Shown: positions 35,173-46,300 of the stretch, piece after piece
Layout of the letters: each line of letters starts with the position of its first letter
Numbering within the stretch: the first letter of the stretch is position 1
NCBI GenBank assembly: GCA_001600415.1
Contig: BCJX01000004.1
Location: forward strand, 360,220 to 424,219
Origin: Pascua guehoae
Taxonomy: Eukaryota; Basidiomycota; Tremellomycetes; Trichosporonales; Trichosporonaceae
Direction: 5' to 3'
Length of the DNA: 64,000 nt
Translations under genes and position numbers: made by a program
The notes under the pieces: model-generated
Told to the model about the DNA's origin: nothing
Database searches by the model: none
The model's input: the letters and a program-made list of their open reading frames with translations, nothing else

Positions 35173-36073
35173 TCACCACTCTGTGCGGGCCAGACCGAAC
35201 CGCGCAACGCCTTGGGCATCAAAGTGCTGGGTGAGGCTGGTGACCGCTGGACCAGTGTCAGTGGCAAATAATGCAACGACCAAACCGCCTCTGCAACTCA
35301 CGAGGTGCGACGTATTGTTGCTCGGGGACAACTTCGAAGTTTTCGGTGTAGCACGACTGAATCGCGGGCCCTCCGGTGATACGCATCATGTACGCCTTGA
35401 TTCGGAACCAGCCGATCAAGCGGACGCTGATGTCTGGAAAGATGAAGTAGACGCCTGGATCCCCGTTGCGGTCGTTTGCCTCCAAGGGAGACGCAATGAG
35501 TGATCCGTAGAGGGATGCTAGCTGATCACCCTCGGGGGTGAGGACCATCTGGGCATCGTCCCCGTTGGGTCGTTGGAGAGTGACGTGGCAAACCAAGAAT
35601 GGCAGCTCATCGTAACTAGGTGTGAGTGTTGGGATCAGGTGGGGGTTGAACTCACGGAATGATTTGTTGGCCGTCGGCATCCCAACAGTCAAGTTGGATG
35701 ATGAGGGGTGGCTCAAGCGGTAGACGGGAGAGGGTAGCCCTAAAAGCAGCGCCGCGCTCGGGTTGCTGGATGGGTGTGATCTGGTACGACCTGTTGTTGC
35801 TGGAGACAATGTCAGCAAAGCACAAAGTACCGACAGAGGGGGGCACTGTACTCACGGGTATATGGGGAGCAGGCCGAGACTCATGGCATCAATCCGCGCT
35901 CTGGCCGGCGGCTCAGCCACGAGCACGGTTGGTGGGGAGGAGGCACCCGAGTCCTTGGAGGAGGACGAGTCCAAACGAAGGCGGCTGTCGGGAGGAGGAG
36001 TCAATAGGTGGTGGGGGAAAGGCGGAGACGGAGGCGTAGTGCAGAGACGAGGAGTAGTTGGAAAGAGCGACAT
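35173..36073 (-). CDS. Velvet-domain developmental regulator
   Basis: Velvet proteins are fungal transcription regulators with an NF-kB-like fold, controlling development, spore formation and secondary metabolism. Exons 36073-35856, 35799-35656, 35615-35302 and 35246-35173 give 249 residues. The first about 60 residues are Pro/Ser-rich. The velvet domain then fills almost the whole protein: RSYQITPIQQPERGAAFRA, PPLIIQLDCWDADGQQIIP, YDELPFLVCHVTLQ, LYGSLIASP, GVYFIFPDISVRLIGWFRIK, FEVVPEQQYVAP, and the terminal TSLTQHFDAQGVARFGLARTEW block. No second domain, so it resembles VelB/VosA/VelC-type members rather than VeA. I cannot decide which, so no symbol is given. It is isolated: the nearest upstream gene is 7.7 kb away. 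Confidence 0.93.
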
Positions 36074-39000
36074 GGGGTGGGGGTAAACGAGTGTGGGTCG
36101 TCCCGAATTGGGGGAGGATTATAAAAGTGTGTTCAGCCGACCAGCGGCATTACACGGAGTTGTGTGAAAGGTTGAGATACTATATAGTTGTCGTCACTGC
36201 AGGGGTAGGGCAAGTGATACGACGAAAGCAAGAGTGTGATTGCTTTGCTCGCACAGCGAGATGAAGAGTGATGTAGAAGAAATAAATAAATAAAAGAGAT
36301 GTCGAGGAGAGGAGGGAGGGAGGTATCGGAATGAGAGAGAATGGGGGGAGAATGGAGAGATGGGAAGTCGGAGTGGTGGGATAATATATCATATGAGAAG
36401 GCCAGGGAAGAGATCTGGGGATCGCCCCCACCTCGCGATCGCGCCGAGCAATCCACGGCTCCCACAGTCACCAGACCCCGCCTCTGAGCTTAAGTGGAGA
36501 TCGTTCGCGATGACGCGAAACGTCCCACTGGCCACTTGACCGCGCATCATGACTAAATCCGGATGCACAAGGTTAAGTGCACCCGGAACGCTGAAACGTG
36601 TGGTGCGAGACGCGGGTCAGGTGCAGGCATATAGGTGCGGACGTGGTCTCCGAGGTATGCCATCGAGAGCAAAGTAGACGCGAGGCATGGTGATCGACAA
36701 ACGACTTGGGTTGTAACCCCTGTCCTGACGACACCTAATCATTGAGTGCAAAGAGGCGTCTGCATACAAGCGCAGCCCATCCTGCAGGGAAGAGCCGGCC
36801 AAAGCCGCGCGAATGGAGCAAACACAGAGCTTAACGGAATCCGAACGAGAGCATCACGGCACCCAAGCTGGGACAGACGGGGTAGGTAGGGGTAAAGTAA
36901 CGTACCTGGTCAAGTGGTATGGGGCGTGTGTACGCCCAGACCAGACGTGCCGGATGGGTGTTAAAGTTGGCGAGTAGTGCCAGGACGAGGTGGCCCTGGA
37001 CGCTGATGCTTGCGGGAGAGGCGCAAGACGTCGTGATCAAAGGTCGGTTTGTGAGGAGGTGAGATCCCCCGGGCCCTGGGACCTGGGGCTAAACTCAATA
37101 TGGCAGATTGGGCGAGTATCCTCCTCCACGGGCAGGGATGCTGTCCACACTGCACAAAACCGCCGCAGAGTCGGGGTGGAGTTGCCAAGCTTGCCAAGTT
37201 TCGCGACTGGGGTCGGGTTGTATGACCCAGACTCGCACGAGGCTTTTACCAAGAGATGGTATCAGGTCGTTCCAGGTCCGACAGTTTCGGTATGCTGGCT
37301 CGCCCAGCAAGGATATGGTTTAAGACGTGTCGTTGGTTCGATGCAGCGCGCTTGCGAGGCGTGTTTTATCCGCGCTCTGACGTGTGTTTCGGCACGGGAC
37401 ACCCAAAAGAGCAAGCGTGGGAGGGCGGTCTATCGAGTCGGGGGGCGAGGGTCATGAGGTGCCAGATACGGCAAGTGGGCTCGGCGCAGCGGTGAACTCG
37501 GAGGTCAACGTAAGAGGAGATTGTGCACGCGTGCGATTAACTTCCAGTCGGTAGTGGAGTTTTGCACTTTGATCGCCTCTCTCGGGATGCAAAGTGGAAC
37601 CGCTGCCGAGTTTTTATCGCGTCAGTCGTCGTCCAGACCGCGCGACGTTGGGGACGATTCTAGTTGTTTTTGTTGTTGGTGATGATGTATGACGAATGTT
37701 GTTGTTGCCGTTACGACTTGTCGTAAATATAACCAGCCCAACAGGCAGGAGTGGCAAAAGTGAAAGTGGAACGGCGGCCAACGGGTCGAGAGCGTTACTT
37801 GTCGGCTGGCCAAGTGGGAAGGGGGATAGGAAGGAACGAGGTGGTGCCTCGATTTGGCGTCAGTCCAGTTTTCTCTTTTGTATATGAATCAAGATCCAAC
37901 GCAAAGTCGAAGAGGACAAAATGAGAGGAGCGAGCTCAAGAGCACAGGCCTGTAGGGAATGGGGGGAAGGAGGGGACGACGGAGGCCGGCCAGGCCATGC
38001 CACCCAAGACCGTTGAACACCATCCGCGTCCGGTAAATGGTTCAATGTCGGTGGCGTGTGGCGCGCATGGGCACCAACCCAGCTAACGTCGGACGATGAT
38101 CACTATCGTCAGCCCAAGTGACCATTGCCGCATTCATGCCTCGTGAGGCTCTTCGCCATGGCACGCCAGTGTCTCACTGTGAGCTGTATACTCGGGACCG
38201 GTCCCTCCCCAACCCCTGTCACTCTCTTCAGCCCAGAACCCTGGGTGCATGCCGTGTCTCATACGAACCGGGCACGCGGTCCGGACGCCACAGCGCCAAC
38301 GGCCATGAGGCGTGGCGCTTTATTATGGTCCATTTGGTACCCACCAGTCCCGTAAGTGCTGTTATGTTCGGAGAGAGAGAAGAGAGTGAGAGAACGAGCA
38401 AGGCCGAGGAGGGAGAGAGGGAGAGGGCGGGGGAAACAAGGGGCCGAGAAGGACGGTGGCGTTTGTTGATGACCCGGTTTGTTGGGCAAAGGACCAAAGG
38501 AACATTCGGGCATGCTTGGGCCGGGACAAGAACGTGTCCCGTGTGGGCTGGGACGGCCGATGATGTCGGCGATGATAATGCAGGTACAGGACGAGCATGG
38601 GCCAGCGACTCACCCCTCCGTAAAGACAGGCCCTTACCCTCACGCCTCCATCTCAGCAACAGCTGTGTGTATTTTTTTTTCTACACTGGGCGGCGCTGTA
38701 GAGTACTGTAATCGGAAAGAGAGAATGCATGCGGCATCGCGTACGGGAGCCCATCCCCTAGGGAACAAAGGGGCAGTTTAGGGTACTAGATGACCAAGTA
38801 GAGTGATTGCGGCGGCGCATGTGGCGGCCCACTTGAGACTGACCATTATGGATGATGGCTCAAAGTGGATTGCCCGAGACATGGCGCGCGCAAGAAAAAA
38901 TCCGATCGACAACGCGGCGTCGAATTATCCTGAATGTTGTGGGCCCCTTCGCCCTTCTCCGCCTCCACTATTTCCTCAGGGACGAGGGGGTTCCCCTGGT

Positions 39001-42000
39001 GCTGGTGCTGCTGCTGCTGCTGGACGCCACAGTCAGGGTTGTGTACAGCTTTGGCTGCCGGGCCTGGCTGCCTTTTTGTCTCTTCGCACAAAGCCTGCGG
39101 CCAGGTGAGTCAAAGGGTATACTGGGTCGGGTGAGACGGATAAATGTGGGTCAAGTCATGTCCTGTGGCATGGGTCCCAGGGAATCCCCAGGGCAGATGT
39201 CGTCCAGGGTCCACCTCTTTTTTGTTTGTCTTGAGAAGCCACTGCAGTTGAGGGCCTGGGTGGGGCGGAGTAGGCCGCGTGGCGCTCATGGCGAGGGAAA
39301 GGGTCTTGCCGGTCCTGACCATTGGCATCTTTGGGCAGGGTCACTAGGCCATGACACAACTGCTAAAGTGGCACACGTATGTACTCCAACAATGCCTCGG
39401 TCACACTACCCACCCATCAGACAGTATGGTGGGCCTGTCAGTCTGTCAGTCTGGTCAGTTACAAAGTCACGCTTCACTCCCCCCCTCTTCCTACATCTCC
39501 GATGCCTGCCCCATGTCCATCACCTGACCACTATTCAGACGATGAGAATGGGGGAAAGGCCATACAAAAACACGTGCCTCATGAGCTAGCTCTCTGCCCC
39601 GCGTGTGTCTGGACAAAGAAAAAAAAAAAAGGAGGCTGATTCCAGCATTCCGAATTAAGGTTCTAATGCAATAGTCGTTTGCCATTAAGGTTTCCAAAAG
39701 GGGCAGCAATGAGGTCAAGAGGCGGACTATACTTCCGATGCCAACGCTCAAAGCCTCATAATATTTGCTCCCGAGTTTTGGCCTCTTGGCTGACCTGTTA
39801 CGTGGGTTGAGGACGCTAGTGATGTTACAACAGGCCCAGTGTGCCTTGCAGTGGGACAACCCAGGTTCGAATATCAGCCGACACCACACTTTGGTGTGGT
39901 TGGTCGACTTTCGTTTTATTATTTGGTGGAGTGATGATTTGCTCCGCGTTAATATCGTTCCCGTGTACCTAGCTCTCCTCCCACTCCCCAATGCCCGTGT
40001 AGGCCGTGTAGGCCATGTAGATATGGGTGCGGCTTCGAGCGCACCAACAATCTAGGAGGTAGCGTCATCCCATGGCCCTCTTAGTGGCGCCACTTGGGTG
40101 ACCTTTCCCCCCCACCGACTGGATCTGACAAAACGGCTCGTGAGGTGCGCAGCGTGACACTGTCTCCCTCTGCTGAGCCAGCAGGCCCCAGCAGAGATGG
40201 ACAGCTGCATGCCTCTGCATCCCTGTGTCCCCCACAAGCCCTTTTTCAGATTCCGGACGTGTGCGTGGCTACGAGGCTGTCAAAAAGGACCGTGAGGGGT
40301 ACAGGGTGAGATCTGTCTTGCGCTGCCAAGCGTTCACGTCAGTACCAGCTCCAAGCTACATACCGCAGCATCCCTGCGCCCCTCGCAGTCCTTTTTTTGA
40401 CGCGCTCTGTACCAGCACACCAAGAACCAAGGTGGTAGCGTCGCCCCATGGCCCCTTTCTTGTGGCGGCACTTGGCTGACCTCCCCCCTTCCCCACCTCC
40501 CTACAGAATGTGACAAAAAGGCTCGTGAGCAGTACAGGGTGACACTGTCTTGCTCTGCAGCGCGTGTAACCCCAACAGAGATGGAGAGCTGCATGCCCCT
40601 CGCGGCTACCAGCCCACCAAGAACCAACAGGTAGCTCGCCCCATGGTCCCTTTGATGTGGCGGCACTTGGCAGACCTCTGCACTTCCCCACCTCCCTACA
40701 TAATCTGACAAGAAGGCTCGTGAGCGATGCAGGGTGACAGTGTCTCGCTCTGCAGCGCGCGTAAGCGCGTAACCCCAGCAGAGGTAAAGAGCATGATGCC
40801 TCGGCATCCCTGCGCGCAGCGCGAGCCTTTTTTTGTCAGATTCTGCATGCCCGAGGTTGCCAAGCCGGTTTCCCTGTATCTGTTAGCTATTGTACTAGTA
40901 TGGTACAGCACGAGACTGTCATGTGGAGGGGTTTGCACGCGATCGCCAGTAGTCTGACCCGACTGCAATAATAGTCCAGGGGCTGCGGTTCAAGTTTGGG
41001 CGGACCGAGGCAACTTAATCAACGCCTGAGCGCCACCAATTCAATACCCAACACACTTATCCCCGGGGCGGCCACATCAAATGTCCCGGGACAATGGCAC
41101 ATGGGCCGCTGAAACGAGCTGCGTCTTCCCGTTTCCGTCCGTGTTGGCCGCGTTGGGATCCCGTGGAGCATCTGATACTCGAAAAGAGGTGACTGACCCG
41201 CGGAGCGTTACCACAAATGTGGGCACCGGGCGGGATCTTGGCACCCAACTGTCCGACAACCTGGTACTGTCCCCGGTTGCTTCTTCGTTTATTGGAACTG
41301 GTGATTCGAGTCGCGTGGGGCCTTGGCTCCTCGGTGCACCGTCGCCCGCCCCTTCGCCGGTGTTTGAATCCCATTACCCCAACTCCCGACGACCTGGTGA
41401 CTTACGCCCCCCCTCCCCAACCCCCTCCGCCACCTGTGAGCAGGCTGGCAATTGATTGTCTGGCGTTTCTCCACCCCCAATGACTGCGTCGTTGAACCAG
41501 GCAGATCAATTGGGTCCGTCCCAGACCCTAGGAATACCATTGCTCTCCGACATGGGATGAAGCGCAGCACGTGGGCGCACAATTAGTATGTCAATGTGGC
41601 GTTGAACAAAGCGGTCATCAATGGCCGGCCACTGCAAGCTTTACTGGAACATGCAATTTGTCTGAGGCGTGGGCCATGGCGTAGCGGTACCTGCAATCTA
41701 GCGCTGGGGGGCTTGTAAACTGAATAATCTAGGTTTCTCTTTTCACACATGGCACCGGAAGAAATGACGATGATGCATGATGCCCGAAAAGCCACCGACT
41801 TAGTCTCCGAACAGCACGTGCCACTACTGTGTCTTGACTGCTCGCACTAGTAAATGTGCTCGCACTAGTAAATGGCCTCGTCTTGGCCCAACTCTAGTCG
41901 ATCAGTGGTGACACAGTAGATCTTGCACATCGCGCGATGCAAGATAGCGCGGTTGGTTCAAAATTATAGTGGCCACACATGTTGCATGCACCAAAGTAAG

Positions 42001-43802
42001 GCTACAGTAGTACAGGGGACAGGCATGTCTCCGGCCTTCAAAACGCGCCGCCCACAGAGATGGAGAGCGGCGCGATCTGCGACCGGCGACGGCGAACCGC
42101 ACGGTTGGTATTGCCACCTAGTTTATCACGCCGACGTGGATAGTGGTCGGCGCGAAGATTGAAAGTGGCGTGTACTGTAGCAGTACAAAGAGGTATGCAG
42201 GATGGGAAGGGAAAGGGAGCACACAACTAACCTCAGAGTTGCTGTACCTGTACGTGCGTCAATGTGTGCGTTTCAGAATCAGAGTTAAGGCCAGTTTCAG
42301 CGAGCGTCAGTCGGGACTCGGTTCAGAGCCAGTTCAGTGGACGGGACAGAGCATGACGGCAGAGATTGCGTGATGGCCATGTCATTTGGGTTATCGGTTG
42401 GTGGGGGCACGGCGACGGAGGATCGGGATCGGCGACAGCACACCCATGCCACGGGACACCGCGGTCAACGATGGGCGACATGGAAGAACGTTTGCCTGGT
42501 CCGGAATAGGCCCAAGGCCCAAACAAACGGGGCCGGAACCGTAACTCTCGGAGGAACAAGCTCGACGCCGGGTCTGTCGGAGGCACTCTTGAGCTTCTGT
42601 CGGAAGAGGGGAAGGACACAATCGAACACGACCATGCACTCTATCCCCCCGGACACATCCCACATGCCATGTCTTGATAAACCATGTCGGCGACGATCCG
42701 ATGGAAGCGCACCCGGACGGGAGTAGGATCAAGGCCCAGACAGAAGGAGCCGGAAGCGTACCTCTTGCGAGGGACGGTTCCATACTGCAAGCCTGTCTTG
42801 TCGGAGGCGGGACAGTGCAGTCCAATGGACAGAACATCATGGGCGGCGGGTGTGGGGTGTGTGTGTGGGGGCGGGGGAGGGAGGGTTCGAGAACGCAAGT
42901 GACAGGCTGAAACGAAACGGTCGTCCGCAAAAGGTAAGCAAAATGGGAGATAAGGTGGTGCATGGCCATCATCACCCGCGGCCGACAATGCCCCCTCGCC
43001 CGCCTCGCCACCACCGTCCCGTCGTAGTCCAAGCAAGTGGAAGTGGTCTTTCGAAACGTGCGTGGCCGGTCGTAGCAGTACTGTAGTGTTCGACAGGCCG
43101 GGAGTGTCGGAACTTGTCTGTCAGCCTCCCCATACAACAGGTCGCCCTCTCGAGGTAGTTGCGGACTGTCCTGCGGGGCGCAACGCTGGCAGAGCCAGCG
43201 TACCTCTTGCCGCACGCTTCAACAGCCTTGCCGGGAAAGCTAGGCAAGGCCGTCAAATTGTACGCGGCGTGGAATATGAAGAGAAAGACGAAAGGCAGCC
43301 ACGACGACTTTTCATGCCCGCCCCCCGGCCAGGGTGCGAGCGTGCCAGCGCGACGCGGCGTGCCCGGGCTGGTGCGAGACGCTGGCATGGTGGGATAAAT
43401 GGCAAGAAAATGACGCGTGAAATATTCGACAAGTGTCAGGGTGGGAATCTGATTCCGTTAGCACTGCCACGCGTTGTGTTCGTGTCCAAGTGTGACGCGA
43501 GGGGCGCGCGATGCGCCCAACGTCCCGGTGGTGGTGGGCGTGGCGCGCGCCTAGACTCTGCGCGGGAAACGACGGTATGGACGCGCAGCAAAGTGTGGGA
43601 TCGGGGAGGGAGGGCATGGGCCCGCACCGCACACTGGCACTGGCACTGCCACACTGGCTGGGTGCTGGCTGGCCACTGGCTGGCTGGACCTGATGCATGA
43701 CACGCACGCAGCACCGTCCCATACGACGACGACATCCACCACCACCTCCATCTCCACTGCATCACCCACCCCTTTCCATCCCATCCCCTTTCTCTAGACA
43801 TC
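36074..43802. other. Gene-poor region, 7.7 kb, between divergent velvet and tropomyosin genes
   Basis: No gene supported. The first 500 bp upstream of the velvet start contain a TATATAG element (about 36180-36186) and purine-rich runs (about 36290-36370). Further on: ten or more A at about 39621-39630, and the imperfect tandem repeat at 40058-40855. The longest open frame (38852-39589, plus) has a leucine-rich hydrophobic patch but no family. The region should carry the promoters of both flanking genes. Confidence 0.4.
40058..40855. repeat. Imperfect tandem repeat, four units of about 190 bp
   Basis: Units begin near 40058, 40245, 40434 and 40630. Shared landmarks per unit: GGTAGC(G)TCGCCCCATGG, TGTGGCGGCACTTGGCTGAC, CTGACAAAAAGGCTCGTGAG (near 40126, 40276, 40506 and 40702), CAGGGTGACACTGTCT(T)GC, and ACCCCAGCAGAGATGGA with GCATCCCTGCGC. 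The second unit is the most diverged. It does not match any coding or RNA family I know, and I saw no further copy in the window. Confidence 0.8.
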
Positions 43803-45241
43803 ATGGTGAGTCGGCTCACACCCACCCTCCTACCCTCCGACTGGCCACTGGCTGCACCAGTCCAACTGGTGCTGCATGCAATGCGAGACGACACATTGCA
43901 CCACCTTTGGGGAATGTTGCACAGTGCTGGTTGCCAACGAACACGACGACACCTGTCTTTCTTTACCACGCGATCCACCACGTCTTGAAGTAGCGCTGAC
44001 CATGAACAGGACAAGATCAAGGAGGTGAATTGACACGCTCATCCAACACCAACGAGGAGCTCTACTCACCCCTGCAGCGCTTTGCCCTTCTCGGCCAGAA
44101 GATTGAGGCCGCCGAGACCCGCGCCGAGGGTGCCGAGGCCGAGAACAAGAAGGTACGTTGACGCGACGTGGCTGTCATCTGGGCGTGGTGGTGGACTGTG
44201 CTGTCTTGGTCGATGGACGTGGTGTGCTCGACCCTCAATGTCGTCACTGTAGCACCTATTTCGATGACTCGTTGCATGTCCAAGCAACCAAATGTGTTGA
44301 GAAAGACTCATAGACGCGCCCCCGCAACGAGTCGCCACTGACGCCGGCAGCTCAACCAGACTCTCCTCGAGCGCGACCAGGAGATCTCGTCGCTCCAGCA
44401 CAAGCTCTCGCTCGCCGAGGAGGAGCTCGAGAAGACCGAGGACAAGGTCAAGGAGCTCAAGAGCGCCGCCGAGGAGGGTGACTCGCACAAGACGACTGGC
44501 GAGAACCTCCAGCGCAAGGTCCAGCTCCTGGAGGAGGAGCTCGAGAAGGCCGAAAAGGACCTCAAGGAGACCACCGAGAAGCTCCGCCAGGTCGACGTCA
44601 AGGCCGAGCACTATGAGCGCGCACTCCACCGTTCCGAGCAGGAGCGTGACGAGTGGGAGAAGAAGTACGGTGTGAGTAGCGCTGGGCAATCGGCGTCTAC
44701 AGCAAGGAGTGCTTGTGTTTGGGAGGGGCAGGATACTCTGTCATCGCCGCAAGAGCTGGGCACTGCTACTGGGAGTCGTGGCAAGCCGGCCCCGGTGGAT
44801 GCGCTGGCAGGGCGGGGCGCATATCACTGTGCGGGGATCCACTCTCCACTGCGCCTTTGCGCAGCGACATTGAGACACTGGTCCCATGCGGGAAGTCCCG
44901 CGTCCTTTGCGGGCGCAGAGAATCTTTCCATCTGGAGATTGCATTTGAGGATCTGTTCAAGTGCCATTCTTGCCACCGTGGTCGTCGTTCCGGTGCAATC
45001 GAACTGCATCCGTCTTGGCCTACGCAACCCCTACACAAGCCCTACGCAAGCCCAACCAGCTGCAGTGCCGTTCTCACACCAAACCTCTGGGAACACGTGC
45101 TAACATTGAACAGGAGGCGGTCGAGAAGTACCAGCAGTCGAAGCGCGAGCTCGACGAGGTGGTCGCGCAGATGGAGAGCTTGGTGAGTCACGCACAGCTG
45201 CGGCATTGGGTTCGAAGAGCTGGATGGCTGACCACCAGTAA
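43803..45241 (+). CDS. cdc8: Tropomyosin
   Basis: Coiled-coil protein that stabilises formin-nucleated actin cables and the cytokinetic ring. Exons 43803-43805, 44010-44024, 44078-44152, 44351-44671, 45114-45182 and 45239-45241 give 161 residues, the same length as fission-yeast Cdc8. The protein starts MDKIKERFALLGQKIEAAE and keeps unbroken heptads throughout. The conserved stretch KTTGENLQRKVQLLEEELEK, then TEKLRQVDVKAEHYERAL, aligns with the Cdc8 centre, and it ends ELDEVVAQMESL. The first exon is just ATG and the last just TAA. This is supported by strong signals (ATG/GTGAGT; TTG/GTGAGT...GGCTGACCACCAG/TAA) and by the exact family length. Without the last splice, the frame runs on into unrelated sequence. 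Confidence 0.93.
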
Positions 45242-45453
45242 TTGTCCGGTACGCCTCGGGCGCACAAGTAGGACGCCGCGCAGGATTAGCCTCTGCGGTG
45301 TACTGGGAGCATGAATGCTATGTCATATCTCGAGCGCGTTTCTCGTTTTCTCATGCGGCGACCGCACGACGCAGATGCCAGCATGTCGTGGGAAACTAAC
45401 AATTACCTGCAATGCATGTCCTATCCCCCGGAACCATGTACAAGTATACAGCA
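45242..45453. other. Short convergent intergenic region
   Basis: Holds the 3' ends of tropomyosin and the thioredoxin-fold gene; nothing else seen. Confidence 0.4.
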
Positions 45454-46266
45454 CTACAATTGCGTCCCCGTCATCATTTGGCGCATGCGCCATGAAAACT
45501 TGTCGATGAGGCCCGGCAGGACGTGGTACTGGTCTGGGTGGGTTAGTGCTGATCGATCCTCATGGCCTATCAGCCGTCGAGACTCACCACCGCCAATCAT
45601 CACGACAAGCTGGTACAGCACGGACAGGAAGAGGAGGAAGAGGGGCCACCGGACGGCCCAGAAGAGAGCGCCAAAGTCAAAGCCAGTGTGCTCGCCGCGG
45701 CGCCATACTTTGAGGTTGGCAGCGAGCTTGGGCGGCTGGAACCCTTCGGGGCGGACATTGCGCGCGACAAACTGGTGTGTCGGGAGGTGACTTGGGTTAG
45801 CGACGGGGAGAGGCGAGAGTCGAGTGGGGAGACGACGGGGTGTGCAAGAGAGCAAGGCAGGAGGGGTTGGACGTCGGGAAGAGACCCTCTCCTCGACGAA
45901 CCGATGAGAAAGGAATGGCACAGAGGAGAGACGCACTAAACCGCCAGACTAGGCGTCGCAAAGGCCTGCATACTGATCGCGACCGCCGCGCGCGATAGGG
46001 GCCGGACGTAGTTGTATGGGTCCTCGTCGTCACCGTAGGCGATCGTCTCAGCGCCGAGCTCGATTTCCTGCACGTTAGCTGGGCTCGTTGAACAGGACAG
46101 TGGTCCAAGCGAGAGTCGATCGGGCGTGGCGTGGGTAGAGCCACAAGGGAGAGAAAGAAGCTCTGTGACTGTATCGTGCCCTCATCTCCGACGGGGTTGG
46201 CCAGACCTCGTACGCCAGACGAGGCCTGGACTCAGCAGAATAGAGACGACAACAACGACAACAACG

Positions 46267-46300
<34 letters not shown>

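Noticed and set aside
38852..39589. 245-codon plus-strand open frame with a Leu-rich hydrophobic stretch
   Set aside because: Hydrophobicity comes from a CTG/GTG repeat. No domain, no splice partners, no family; likely chance in GC-rich DNA.
39840..39885. B-box-like GGTTCGAATAT sequence
   Set aside because: No A box at a proper distance and no foldable cloverleaf; not a tRNA gene.
42391..43215. 274-codon minus-strand open frame upstream of tropomyosin
   Set aside because: Cys/Pro/Arg-rich composition typical of random GC-rich frames, no motif; overlapping frames of similar length on the other strand.
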